The position numbers and the translations under genes are program-made. Of a stretch of DNA of 64,000 nucleotides, positions 55,147-64,000 are shown piece after piece (within the stretch, counting starts at the first letter, position 1; each line of letters starts with the position of its first letter). The notes beneath the pieces are model-generated. The model did no database searches and had not been told where the DNA came from. It saw only the letters and a program-made list of their open reading frames with translations. This stretch comes from Budorcas taxicolor. Lineage: Eukaryota; Chordata; Mammalia; Artiodactyla; Bovidae. The stretch lies in assembly GCF_023091745.1 (NCBI RefSeq), contig NC_068926.1, positions 50,182,001 to 50,246,000 of the forward strand, in the 5' to 3' direction.

Positions 55147-55358
55147 GATGTGTGTGCATGCTCAGTCATGTCTGACTCTTTGCGACCCAGGGACTGTAGC
55201 CCACCAGGCTTCTCTGTCCATGGGGTTTTCCAGGCAAGAATACTGGAGTGGGTTGCCATTTTCTTCTCAAAGGGATCTTCCCATCCCAGGGATCGAACCT
55301 CCGTCTCCTGTATTGGCAGGCAGATTCTTTACCACTAGCGCCACCTGGGAAGTCCACC
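55147..55358 (-). mobile_element. Bov-tA SINE, antisense
   Basis: Complete. A perfect 9-bp TSD TGGTTCCAC lies at 55138-55146 and 55359-55367. Confidence 0.95.
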
Positions 55359-55367
55359 TGGTTCCAC

Positions 55368-56082
55368 TGTAGCTGTGGTCAGCTGTCCACCTGCCTTTCT
55401 CTTTGGCCACCCTCCATGTTGTGGAGACCACAATGACTAGCCTTTTCATCAAGCTGCCGTATCAGGGGAAGAGCCAGTCACATACTACTGGGGCCTGCTT
55501 GACATCAGAGCTTCCCATCTGGGCTGCTCCATATCCTATGGATTCTCCAAGAACTCCCCGGGGATGTGTGCTGATGGTCATTGGCTAATGGTCTATCTTC
55601 TCCTCATGTCATTCCCCCAGGGTAGGACAGGTTGGTGGACTCTTATAAAATCTCCAGGCCAATGGTTCTTTTTCTGCTTGCAGATATCAGAAAATCCACT
55701 CAAATTGGATTCAGCAAAAAAAGTGGCTCAATGTAATCTGATATAAATAAAATGTTTAGCTCTACTGGGACCCAGGAATTCAAGCGAGCCATCAATACCC
55801 AGTTCTTCTTCACTCTTCCTTCTCTGATGTGGCTTTCCTTTTTTGATCCATCCATGGTTCCAGGCTCTTATTATCTATAAGCTTTTCAAAATTTTTTTTT
55901 AAAAAATTATCTGATAACTTCGGCAAGAGGAGTTCTGCAAGAAAGAGTCTTAAAAACTGATACAAAACACACAAATTGTACTCGTGTATTTTGCATTGAT
56001 CTGTTCCCCTACCGCTGAGATCTTGGGAGCTAAATGACACTGCTTGACCAGACTTTGTAGACTAAGTGATTCCATTGCATTT
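55368..56082. other. Unique sequence
   Basis: No gene or nameable repeat. Confidence 0.4.
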
Positions 56083-56290
56083 CCATAGGTGGCGCTAGTG
56101 GTAAAGAACTGGCCTGCCAATGCAAGAGACACAGGAGAGGCAGGTTTGATCCCTGGATGGGGAAGATCCCCTGGAGAAGGGCATGGCTACCCACTCCAGT
56201 GTTCTTGCCTGGAGAATGCCATGGACAGAGGAGCCTGGCGGGCTACAGTTCATGGGGCCACAGAGAGTTGGACACGACTGAGCGCAAGCT
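56083..56290 (+). mobile_element. Bov-tA SINE
   Basis: The AGTGGT subtype ('GGTGGCGCTAGTGGTAAAGA') with complete body to 'GGACACGACTGAGCGC'. Confidence 0.93.
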
Positions 56291-58735
56291 ACAACAAGCC
56301 AACATATTCCACTCTCTTGCATCTGAAATGTGCAGAGAATTTGGAAACAAAGCCACACAAAAGCCAGTCACTCTTACTCCAGAGCCACATTTAGACCTGC
56401 TCTATACATCCTGGGATTTGGGCTACATGCTGGTGTTTATTTTTAAAACTGACCTACTTTCCACGCCTGAAATGGGAGAGAATCCACGGGGGCAGTTTGC
56501 CTCTGCGGTGTCAGAGAGAAAGCCCGTGGAGCTGATTATGTGGGCGAACACAAAGGTCATGCCCGGATGGCAGGTGCCTTTCGAGTTCTGTGAAGGTATA
56601 AAGGTACATCGCAGCCAGCGGGGACTGTGAAACTCGGCCGGGAATTCAGCGTTCTCTTAACAGCAGTGGGGAGAGAGAGAGAGAGAGAGAGAAAGCCTTT
56701 CAGGGAAGATCTTTTATTGTCACAGAACGTGAGAAAATAAAAGTCTATTTCACAAAGGTCTGGCCTGAATAAAGCAACACCTTTAAGATAGACTTCAAAA
56801 CTCAAAATGTGCAGCAGAAAGGTAGACACTGGTGTATTCAGCAGGAAATGGTATTTTTGAAGAAGACTGAGAGAGACTGATTAATTAAAGCTCTCTCTGC
56901 CCTCTGTGAGCCTCTGGCCATCACAGATTTTTTTGAGTAATAAAAAGCCATTTTCCTAAGAATCATTCCCAGCTCTGCTAAGAGGAATGTACCCATTCTG
57001 ACCGGAGTGTGCAAATAATTTTGTTGTCAGCCACCCAGGCAACAGAAGGGAGCTGGACTGTGCAGAAAATCTGATGGTCATATAGCATGCTGTTCCATTT
57101 CTAATTATAGCCACCAAGGCTAACTTTCCCTGGGTTTGGAGATCCTGGTCTCAGAGGGCACCCAGGCTGGCACTCCTTCAGAACGAAATACAAAACCACT
57201 ATTTTCTCAAATTCCCTTTTACGTGCTCTTGCATTTTGATCAAACTCTGGGATGACGAAACGGAGACTTTTACTAAGCACTCTCCATAGATGACTCGGAT
57301 AATGATCTGTTACCTTTTGGACAATGGAGAAGGAATTCAGTGCTTTTACTCACTTATTTTTTTTTTGATCATCTACAAGGGCACTTAATCACTGGACTGC
57401 CATAGTTTTATCATGAGATTAGTTCCTATTTTAATTAGAAAAATGGTCTCTGGAGAATGCTTAGGCTGGTAGCAATGGCTACATTTTTTTTTTTCTTTTT
57501 TGCTTTAGTTCACTGGACATTGGCAGGTGGTAACTCATGATTCCATGTGTGTCTCTTCTTTAACTTTGTTTCAGAAGGAGCGAGGTTCTTTATGGTTCCA
57601 TGTCTGTGGGTAAAGCAACAGCTGCTGATTATGCTAATTCCTGCTTACTTGCAAAGAGGCTTGTGTTTATTTTGTGCCTCGCCAGCTGTCAACAAAGACA
57701 TTTTAGGAATAATTGCCATATTTAAAGGCAGACTTCATTCCAGTGTCCTACTGTGGATCCTCCCAGCATGAGGACCATCAGAATTCTGCATAGAGACCTC
57801 TGATAGAAGGGCAGGCACAATGGTGGGATGGCAGTCTTGGCCGGGTTCCCCATCACCTGTCTCCCTCACCTGTGCAGGGAATGATCTTCACAACAGAACG
57901 AATTCTTGACTTGCTTTGCCCAGAGGAGATCGAAATGCTGCACTTGTCACGGGTTTGGGAAAGACCTCATTTCATGGTAGTTAAGGAGGCTGAAGTTTTC
58001 ATCACTTCATCATTGATGTTTGAGAAAACCTGCTCTCAAATTGGAAATTCCAGCAATCTTCAGAGAGCCCATTTTACTGTCTCCAAAGCTTTGACATGCT
58101 TTCTCACTTAGTGATCAGAATAAAAAACCAAGGATTGTTTTTGAGCAAATAATTTTGTTCCTGATCTTCCTTCAAGATTTTATTTTATTTGTATGTTATA
58201 GCCTAGATTTTATTTCATGAGAGAAGTAGAGGAATTTTGCAATTGCATATATATATATTTTTTGCAATTGATATTCTACACAATGAAGAAGAAAAAGGTC
58301 AGTAAATGAAAGCACACTAATCTCCATTATTTCTTTTCCAACCATTGTCCTCTTTCTGCTCAGACATCTTTTTAGTTAATAAACAAATTGAAATAAAGTA
58401 GTTTTTGTAGAAGAACCACTATGACACTCCTATCTGCACCTATCTATGGAAATAGGCCTCCACTCTTGATTATCCTGAAGGCTTGTTCAGAACAGAAATT
58501 ACTCTTAGAGGTAGGGTAGGGGGAGGCATAAACTATTGGATATCAGATAGGCTCAAGGATGTATTGCATGATACTAGGAATATAGCCAATAATTTTGTAA
58601 TAAATGGAAATGGAAAATGACCTTTTAAATTATATAAAAATAAATTTTTAAAAATTTATACTTAAAAATTTAATCTCAATTTCCTCAAAGCATAATGTGA
58701 GGACAAGGATTTAATATTGTTTCCTTGGATAAATC
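56291..58735. other. Longest unique block in the window
   Basis: About 2.4 kb without a recognised transposable element, apart from the (GA)n at 56670 and short T runs near 57360 and 57485. Open frames (57547-57771 and 57872-58111) are short and show no domain. The lack of repeats in so repeat-dense a window may reflect constraint, but chance is also possible. Confidence 0.4.
56670..56692 (+). repeat. (GA)n microsatellite
   Basis: About eleven GA units. Confidence 0.95.
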
Positions 58736-58749
58736 CCCCAAATATTCTC

Positions 58750-58882
58750 TAGGCAAGAATACTGGAGAGGGTTGCCATGCCCTTCTCCAGGGTATCTTCT
58801 TGACCGAGGGATCAAACCCACATCTCTTATATCTCCTGTGTTGGCAAATGAGTTCTTTACCACTAGCGCCACCTAAGAAGCC
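58750..58882 (-). mobile_element. Bov-tA SINE, antisense, shortened
   Basis: It begins within BovA (AGGCAAGAATACTGGAGAGG) and ends in the tRNA complement. Flanking CCCCAAATATTCTC / CCCCAAATTCTC lie at 58736-58749 and 58883-58894. Confidence 0.9.
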
Positions 58883-58894
58883 CCCCAAATTCTC

Positions 58895-59414
58895 CATCCC
58901 TCAGCAAATGTGCAGACCCACTAGATTCCAAGGTGGGACTTTATTGCTGAATTCATTTCTTCCAGAGCATTCCCATGCTACTTGACAATATACAGTAATG
59001 TAGTCAGTATCTGCGAGTCAGCCTTGTGCTAATGGGGATAACAGGGATTTTAAAAAGCCAGACCCATCTTTAAAGGAACTAAGGGAAAGAGTGAAAAAAT
59101 ACAAAGTAAGTAACAGTGGGTCTCAGTCTTGTCTGGTGTGAGGTGAAAAGCAGCTAAGAAAGCTTTGGGGCATAGCCAAGCCTTCATGGTGAACATGAAT
59201 GGGGATAGATGGATGATGAGTCAATCAATCCTGCCTATGGGATGAGGCATCCATAAAAAAAAAAAAGACATGAAAGGACAGGGATTGAAGGTTTCTTGGT
59301 TGCAGAACACACAGAGATTTGAGGAGCATAGCACCCAAAGAGGGCATGGAAGCTCCACCCCCTTCCCCACGGCTTGCCCCGTTCATCTCTTCCATCTGGC
59401 TATTCCTGAATTAT
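58895..59414. other. Unique sequence
   Basis: No gene or nameable repeat. Confidence 0.4.
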
Positions 59415-59425
59415 ATTCTTTCATA

Positions 59426-59636
59426 GGGGTTCCCTGGTGGCTCAGTGGTAGAGAATCTGCCTGCTAGTGCAGGAGCCACAGGTTCAATCCCTGAGTCAGG
59501 AAGTTCCCTTGGAGAAGGAAAAAGCAACCCACTTCAGTATACTTACCTGGGAAATCCCAGGGACAGAGGAGCCTGGCAGCCTACAGTCCATGGGGTTGCA
59601 AAAGAGTCACACACAGCCTAGTGAATAAGCAACAAC
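59426..59636 (+). mobile_element. Bov-tA SINE
   Basis: 'GGGGTTCCCTGGTGGCTCAG' head, complete body. A TSD ATTCTTTCATA / ATCCTTTCATA lies at 59415-59425 and 59637-59647. Confidence 0.95.
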
Positions 59637-59647
59637 ATCCTTTCATA

Positions 59648-59995
59648 ACTGGTAATCTAGTCAGTAAAATGCTTCTCTGGGTTTTGTGAGCTATTTTAGC
59701 AAATTAACTGAACTCAAGAAGGGGGTCTTGGAAATCTTCCATTTACAGCGAATCTGTCAGAAGCACAGGTAACAACCTGGACTTGTGATTAGCACCTAGA
59801 TGGGGATAGTCTTGTGGGATCTGACGTTAATTTCAGGTGAATAGTGTTAGAATTTAATTGAATGGTAGGACACTCAGAAATTGGAAGATTGCTTGGTGGT
59901 ATGGAAAACCACCTTCATACACACACTGGAATTGGTACTGAAACAAGAGGGAAGGGGGCAGGGCACAAACTTCAAAAGAATGACATCCCCTGGAG
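59648..59995. other. Unique sequence
   Basis: No gene or nameable repeat. Confidence 0.35.
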
Positions 59996-60646
59996 GTTCA
60001 GTTCAGTTCAGTTCAATTCAGTCACTCAGTCGTGTCCGGCTCCTTGTGACTGCATGGACTGCAGCACACCAGGCCTCCCTGTCCATCACCAACTCCCGGA
60101 GTTTACTCAAACTCATGTCCATTGAGTTGGTGATGCCATCCAACCATCTCATCTCTGTTGTCCCTTTCTCCTACCTTCAATCTTTCCCAGCATCAGGGTC
60201 TTTTCAAATGAGTCAGCTCTTTGCATCAGGTGGCCAAAGTGTTGGAGTTTCAGCTTCAACATCAGTCCTTCCAATGAACACCCAGGACTGATCTCTTTTA
60301 AGATGGACTGGTTGGATCTCCTTGCAGTCCAAGGGACTCTCAAGAGTCTTCTCCAACACCACAGTTCAAAAGCATCAATTCTTTGGCGCTCAGCTTTCTT
60401 TATAGTCCAACTCTCACATCCATACATGACTACTAGAAAAATCATAGTTTTGACTAGATGGACCTTTGTTGGCAAAGTAATGTCTCTGCTTTTTACTATG
60501 CTGTCTAGGTTGGTCATAACTTTTCTTCCAAGGAGTAAGTGTCTTTTAATTTCATGGCTGCAGTCACCATCTGCAGTGATTTTTGAGCCCCCCAAAATAA
60601 AATCTCCCACTGTTTCCACTGTTTCTCCATCTAATTGCCATGAAAC
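59996..60646 (-). mobile_element. BovB LINE 3' end, antisense
   Basis: The TTCAG tail, then the ORF C-terminal region. A 166-aa minus-strand frame (60149-60649) is BovB text, including KVMTNLDSIVKSRDITLPTK and WCWRRLLRVPWTARRSNQS. It is truncated and has no RT core. Confidence 0.95.
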
Positions 60647-60649
60647 CAC

Positions 60650-60776
60650 TGGAGGAGGGCATGGAAACCCACTCCAGTATTCTTTCCTGGAGAATCCCCA
60701 TGGACAGAGGAGCCTGGCCAGCTACAGTCCATGGGGTCGCAAAGTCAGACAGGACTGAGCTGCTATGCACAGCATA
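60650..60776 (+). mobile_element. BovA monomer
   Basis: 'GGAGGAGGGCATGGAAACCC' to 'GTCAGACAGGACTGAGC'. It directly abuts the BovB truncation point. Confidence 0.88.
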
Positions 60777-60792
60777 ACACAGCCATAAGACA

Positions 60793-61320
60793 TGACAAAA
60801 ACTGGTTAGAATCAACTAGGTCCAAGATGGTGGAAGATTTGACTTCCAGTGGACCTTGAGCCTCATTATAAGCTCATTGTAAAACATTAACATGCTAAGT
60901 GACACACCCACCAGCACCATGACAGTTCCAAGGCCAACCTTCAAAGATCAAAGAATGGGCAGTGGCCCAATTCCTGGAAATCTTTACCACTTCCTCAAAA
61001 TAATTGGAATAATCCTCCCACTCATTAATCTATGAAATTAGTCAACCCATAAAAACTAAGAATGCCATATTTGGGGGCGGACACGACTGAAGCGACCTAG
61101 CAGCAGCAGCAGCACCTTGTGAAATGGCCCACACTCTGTCTGCGGGCTGTGTTCTCTCTAAATAAATCTACTTCTTAGCTATTGCTTTGTCTCTCACTGA
61201 ATTCTTTCTGTGACAGGACATCAAGAACCTAAGCTTCATTAAGTCTTGAGACCAGGTGTGTGATCTCAGTTAAAAGACCATGGGTTCAAGCCCCAATCTA
61301 CCTTGCACAGTTTCAGCACC
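60793..61320 (+). mobile_element. ERV solo LTR, family F
   Basis: It opens TGACAAAAACTGGTTAG. A TATA-poor promoter is followed by 'CTCTCTAAATAAATCTACTT' (poly(A) region, near 61155) and 'GTCTCTCACTGAATTCTTTC', a typical R/U5 order. A 36-bp SINE tail interrupts it. No ERV genes are adjacent. Confidence 0.7.
61077..61112 (+). mobile_element. 36-bp BOV-A2 3' tail inside the LTR
   Basis: 'GGACACGACTGAAGCGACCT' followed by AGCAGCAGC is the exact 3' end of BOV-A2 without any body. No TSD is visible. Confidence 0.8.
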
Positions 61321-61899
61321 AGAACTTTACTTGGGATCAGAATCAGAGATAATAAGAGACTCCTGCATAGTCTCTTATTCCCAAAATATAGACAAAATTA
61401 TCACGTTTCCTATTTTTTTTCCATTTAATTTTAGAGTAGAGCATTGGGTCCAATTTGTAGAATCTTTATTATTAATTAGTATGACATCAGATGGTGAGGA
61501 AAGAGGATAATACCAGGTTTGCATTCACTTCACGAGCAATTGCTCTGTTTAGCTGATAGTGCATTTCATTTCTTTCTTATCAGTGTAACTCAAAGGTTTG
61601 TCTCTGTAACACACAGATGCCAGATGCTCTCCCTAATTAGTATTTCAAGTTCTACAGTGACCATCCCCAAGCTATGTACATCATTCTCCATTGTGAGAGG
61701 CCTTAACTCCTTTCTCCAACCCATGCAAGCCTTTTGTCTGACCTTCACAGCTGCTGGCTTTGTGGACCACCACTTGGGAGGCTATTTTCAGCATCTTCTA
61801 TTGGATAGCAGATTGGCACTATCATATGGGCAAATTGAAGCTACATGGATAGCAGGTCCAGAATCCTTGAGATTAAACTTTGAAAGTGGCCCCTTGGTT
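61321..61899. other. Unassigned sequence
   Basis: A 155-aa plus-strand frame starts at 61519 and ends inside the next LTR. No signature, so not called. Confidence 0.3.
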
Positions 61900-62370
61900 T
61901 CAGGTCATCATAGTGAAAGCAAGCAGGACTCTGTGGGTCCCTCCTGGGTACAAATCCTTTCTGTGTCCCCTGTTTCTTGTTTGTAGGAAATAGGCTTTAT
62001 TCAGCCTCGACCTTCTCTGAGTTCCAAAGGGAGATTCAAATATTTGCTTATCAGGGGAAGGAGGGGATGGAGAAGTAAAGGAGAATCAGCTCAGAAACAA
62101 GAGTGCAGCCTTGGGGCAGGGTTCTGGCTCCTCCCAAAGAGATATATCTAACACCATCTCTGAGTTCTTCTAAAGGAACTAATGTGCCCCCTCACGTAGA
62201 TGGTAACTACATGCTGAGACCCCAGACTGTCTGAAACCAGAAGGCTCATGATTAAGAGTCCTGGAGGACTGCCCTGCTACCTCACCACCAACCAGTCAGA
62301 AGAAAGTCACTCACCCTGCAGCCCTCATCCCAAATTCTGCCTATCAAAATTTCCCCTGAAGACCAATGAA
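61900..62370 (+). mobile_element. ERV solo LTR, family A copy 4, incomplete
   Basis: Shares 'AATAGGCTT.ATTCAGCCTC', 'AAGAGTGCAGCCTTGG' and 'CAACCAGTCAGAAGAAAGTC' with copy 2. It then departs from the family and meets a CHR SINE. Confidence 0.65.
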
Positions 62371-62595
62371 AGGACTTCCCTGGTGCCAGTGGCTAAGACT
62401 CCAAGTTTCCACTGCAGGGGGGCCAGGATCGATCCCTGGTTAGGGAACTATATCCCCATGCCATAATTAAGGGTGTGCATGCTGCCACTCAAGATCCTAA
62501 TGCCTGAACAAAGATCAAAGATCCCATGAATCACAACTAAGACTTGGTGCAGCCAAATAAATAAATCAATAAAAAACAAATATTTTTAAAAAGAA
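62371..62595 (+). mobile_element. CHR SINE
   Basis: 'AGGACTTCCCTGGTGCCAGT' (a few head bases missing), an internal GATCAAAGATC repeat, and an AAAT-type tail. Confidence 0.9.
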
Positions 62596-62599
62596 AACC

Positions 62600-63085
62600 A
62601 ACGGGAGTTCCAGTTTTTTGAGCACAAGCAACCAATTTTCCCAGCTGGTGCTGTGCTGTGTTTAGTGTATCCAACTCTTTGCAACCCCATGGAGTGTGGC
62701 CCACAAGGCTCCTCTGTCCATGGGGATTCTCCAGGCAAAAATACTGGAGTGGGTTGCCATGCTCTTCTCCAGGGGAATCTTCCCAACCCAGGGATCGAAC
62801 CCAGGTCTCCCACATTGCAGGTGGATTCTTTACCATCTGACCCACCAGGGAAGCCTGAAAATACTGGAGTGGGTAGCCTATCTTCTCTCCAGAGGATCTT
62901 CCCAACCCAGGAATTGAATCGGGGTCTCCTGCAGTGCAAGCGGATTCTTCACAGCTTGGCCACCAGGGAAGCCTTTCCCGGCTTAGCCCGGCAATAAATT
63001 TTTCTCTGCTCCAAACACCAATATTTCAGTTTGTTTGGCTTCGTGGTGCATTGGGTACACCAGCTTGTGTTCAGTAACAATTGCT
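62600..63085 (+). mobile_element. ERV LTR end, family G, split by a dimeric Bov-tA
   Basis: Left piece 62600-62654 ('GAGTTCCAGTTTTTTGAGCA') and right piece 62976-63085 ('GGCAATAAATTTTTCTCTGC', ending 'GTGTTCAGTAACA') read as the R/U5 end of an LTR. Confidence 0.6.
62655..62975 (-). mobile_element. Dimeric Bov-tA SINE, antisense
   Basis: Two tRNA-derived units ('GACCCACCAGGGAAGCCT' near 62840 and 'GGCCACCAGGGAAGCCT' near 62960) in the same arrangement as 39419-39773. Confidence 0.92.
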
Positions 63086-63300
63086 GCACCTGCATCATGA
63101 GCTATCAGTCAGTAACAAGCTCACCTTCCAAGAAAGAGGAAGAGTTGGATATGGAGGGTTTTCATTGGAGGCAATAGCACTATCCTTGACAGACTTGTTT
63201 TGTACAAACGCGTTAGCCTTCAGGGATTTTCTCACTTCCTCCTGGGAATAAAGCCCGTTGCTAATGACAGTGTTTGTATGTCCCCCACCCATCCCTAACC
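63086..63300. other. Unique sequence
   Basis: No repeat or gene is recognised. Confidence 0.3.
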
Positions 63301-63327
63301 AATTCATATGCTTAAGCCCTAAGCCCT

Positions 63328-63452
63328 GTTAAGTCACTTCAGTCATGCCCAACTCTGTGCGACCCCATAGACGGCAGCCCATCAGGCTCCCCCATCCCTG
63401 GGATTCTCCAGGCAAGAACTCTGGAGTGGGCTGCCATTTCCTTCTCCAATGC
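63328..63452 (-). mobile_element. BovA monomer, antisense, with unusually long flanking repeats
   Basis: From 'GTTAAGTCACTTCAGTCATG' to 'CTTCTCCAATGC'. A 27-bp direct repeat with two mismatches lies at 63301-63327 and 63453-63479 (core CTTAAGCCCTAAGCCCT). Confidence 0.92.
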
Positions 63453-63479
63453 AATTCATACACTTAAGCCCTAAGCCCT

Positions 63480-63639
63480 AATGTGGTGGCATTTGGAAGT
63501 AGATGTAACAGAATATGTTCAATCACTTCAGAAACAGTCCACCTCACCTCCCGAAGTTAAGAGCAACGATGGATGTAGCACAGTGACTAACCCATGGGCT
63601 CGGCTGTCCCCTTGGCCAACATTTCTATTCATCTCAATT
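63480..63639. other. Unique sequence
   Basis: No repeat or gene is recognised. Confidence 0.3.
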
Positions 63640-63790
63640 ACTTTCTACAACAGTCCTCTGTGGCAGGAGTTTTTACCCTTCTTTTTTTGAAGACTGGCAA
63701 GTGAAATTCCAAGAAATTAAGCCACTGCCCGAGGTCACAAAGCTTGGAGGTGGCAGAGCCTTGAGTCTCACCCAGATTTGTTAACAGAAA
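63640..63790 (+). mobile_element. MIR SINE fragment
   Basis: 'TTAAGCCACTGCCCGAGGTC', 'ACAAAGCTTGGAGGTGGCAG', 'AGTCTCACCCAGATTTG' follow the MIR 3' half. Confidence 0.75.
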
Positions 63791-63807
63791 ATGGAAATGA
63801 TCTAACT

Positions 63808-64000
63808 CAGGGATCCCCAACCCCTAGGACATGGACTGGTACCCATCTATGGCCTATTAGGAACCAGGCCACACAGTAGGAGGTGAGTGGTGGGGGAGGG
63901 AGCAAAGCTTCTATATTTACAGCCACTCCCCTTCACTGGCATCCATCTGGTCCATGAAAAATCTGTCTTCCATAAAACCAGTTCCTGATGCCAAAAATAT
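63808..64000 (+). mobile_element. hAT-like DNA transposon, runs off the window
   Basis: The terminal CAGGGATCCCCAACCCC, then 'CCTATTAGGAACCAGGCCAC' and 'TCTTCCATAAAACCAGTTCC', match a mammalian hAT-family non-autonomous element. The right inverted repeat should lie just past base 64000. Confidence 0.8.

Noticed and set aside
60149..60649. 166-codon minus-strand frame
   Set aside because: It is the C-terminal part of a truncated BovB ORF, without a start, endonuclease or RT core.
61250..61305. tRNA-like B-box text (GGGTTCAAGCCCC) in a family F LTR
   Set aside because: No A box or cloverleaf can be drawn; it is part of the LTR end.
61519..61986. 155-codon plus-strand frame
   Set aside because: No domain or composition signal, and it ends inside an LTR. 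It is best explained as chance.
1..64000. tRNA genes
   Set aside because: All clear B-box matches (GGTTCAATCCCTGG and similar) lie in CHR or Bov-tA SINE heads, which no longer fold as tRNAs.
1..64000. CRISPR arrays, bacterial operons, riboswitches
   Set aside because: The sequence is plainly mammalian. The direct repeats present are TSDs, microsatellites and SINE copies.

Overview
The window is mammalian, from a bovid ruminant. The evidence is the repeat content: Bov-tA and BOV-A2 SINEs, and BovB (RTE-type) LINEs ending in repeats of the CTGAA type, are restricted to or amplified in ruminants. tRNA-Glu-derived CHR SINEs occur across whales, hippos and ruminants. Older mammal-wide layers (MIR, L1M, Tigger-like and hAT-like DNA transposons, MaLR LTRs) lie beneath them. 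Cattle-like genera fit best, but sheep, goat or buffalo cannot be excluded by eye. All family names come from recognising sequence, not from a database alignment. Boundaries are good to a few bases where a target-site duplication (TSD) is quoted and to tens of bases elsewhere.

I found no intact protein-coding gene, no tRNA or other functional RNA gene, and no convincing CpG-island promoter. This is intergenic or intronic DNA built by retrotransposition. More than seventy SINE copies or fragments lie on both strands, many nested and many with visible TSDs. The longest open frames are BovB reverse-transcriptase debris or antisense readings of SINEs. Three short stretches have splice-like edges (11560-11740, 14555-14740 and 17120-17283) and are given only as weak exon candidates.

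Layout. 0-5 kb: MaLR LTR, a solo LTR, then a head-to-head pair of BovB copies forming a ~550-bp inverted repeat. 5-15 kb: SINE-rich, with an old L1 interrupted three times and a perfect 95-bp tandem duplication at 10.6 kb. 15-19 kb: a CHR/BovB chimera and mostly unique DNA. 19-25 kb: antisense L1 3' ends and several LTRs. 27-30 kb: a small DNA transposon hit by BovB, then a 5'-inverted L1 whose inversion junction is partly repeated downstream. 30.3-31.7 kb: a 28S rRNA-derived retropseudogene with an A-rich tail, joined to a CHR SINE and bracketed by one direct repeat. 34-36 kb: two LTRs, L1, MIR. 37-43 kb: an L1 with nested SINE and Tigger-like insertions, BovB 3' ends, and a second copy of the small DNA transposon hit at nearly the same internal site. 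43-53 kb: long CHR SINEs, antisense LTRs, BovB. 53-59 kb: the longest unique stretches. 59-64 kb: BovB, two LTR composites, SINEs, and a hAT-like element running off the right edge.

No cellular pathway is encoded. The coherent story is L1- and BovB-driven retrotransposition: it copied tRNA-derived RNAs and, once, the 3' end of 28S rRNA, and left a datable nest of insertions.
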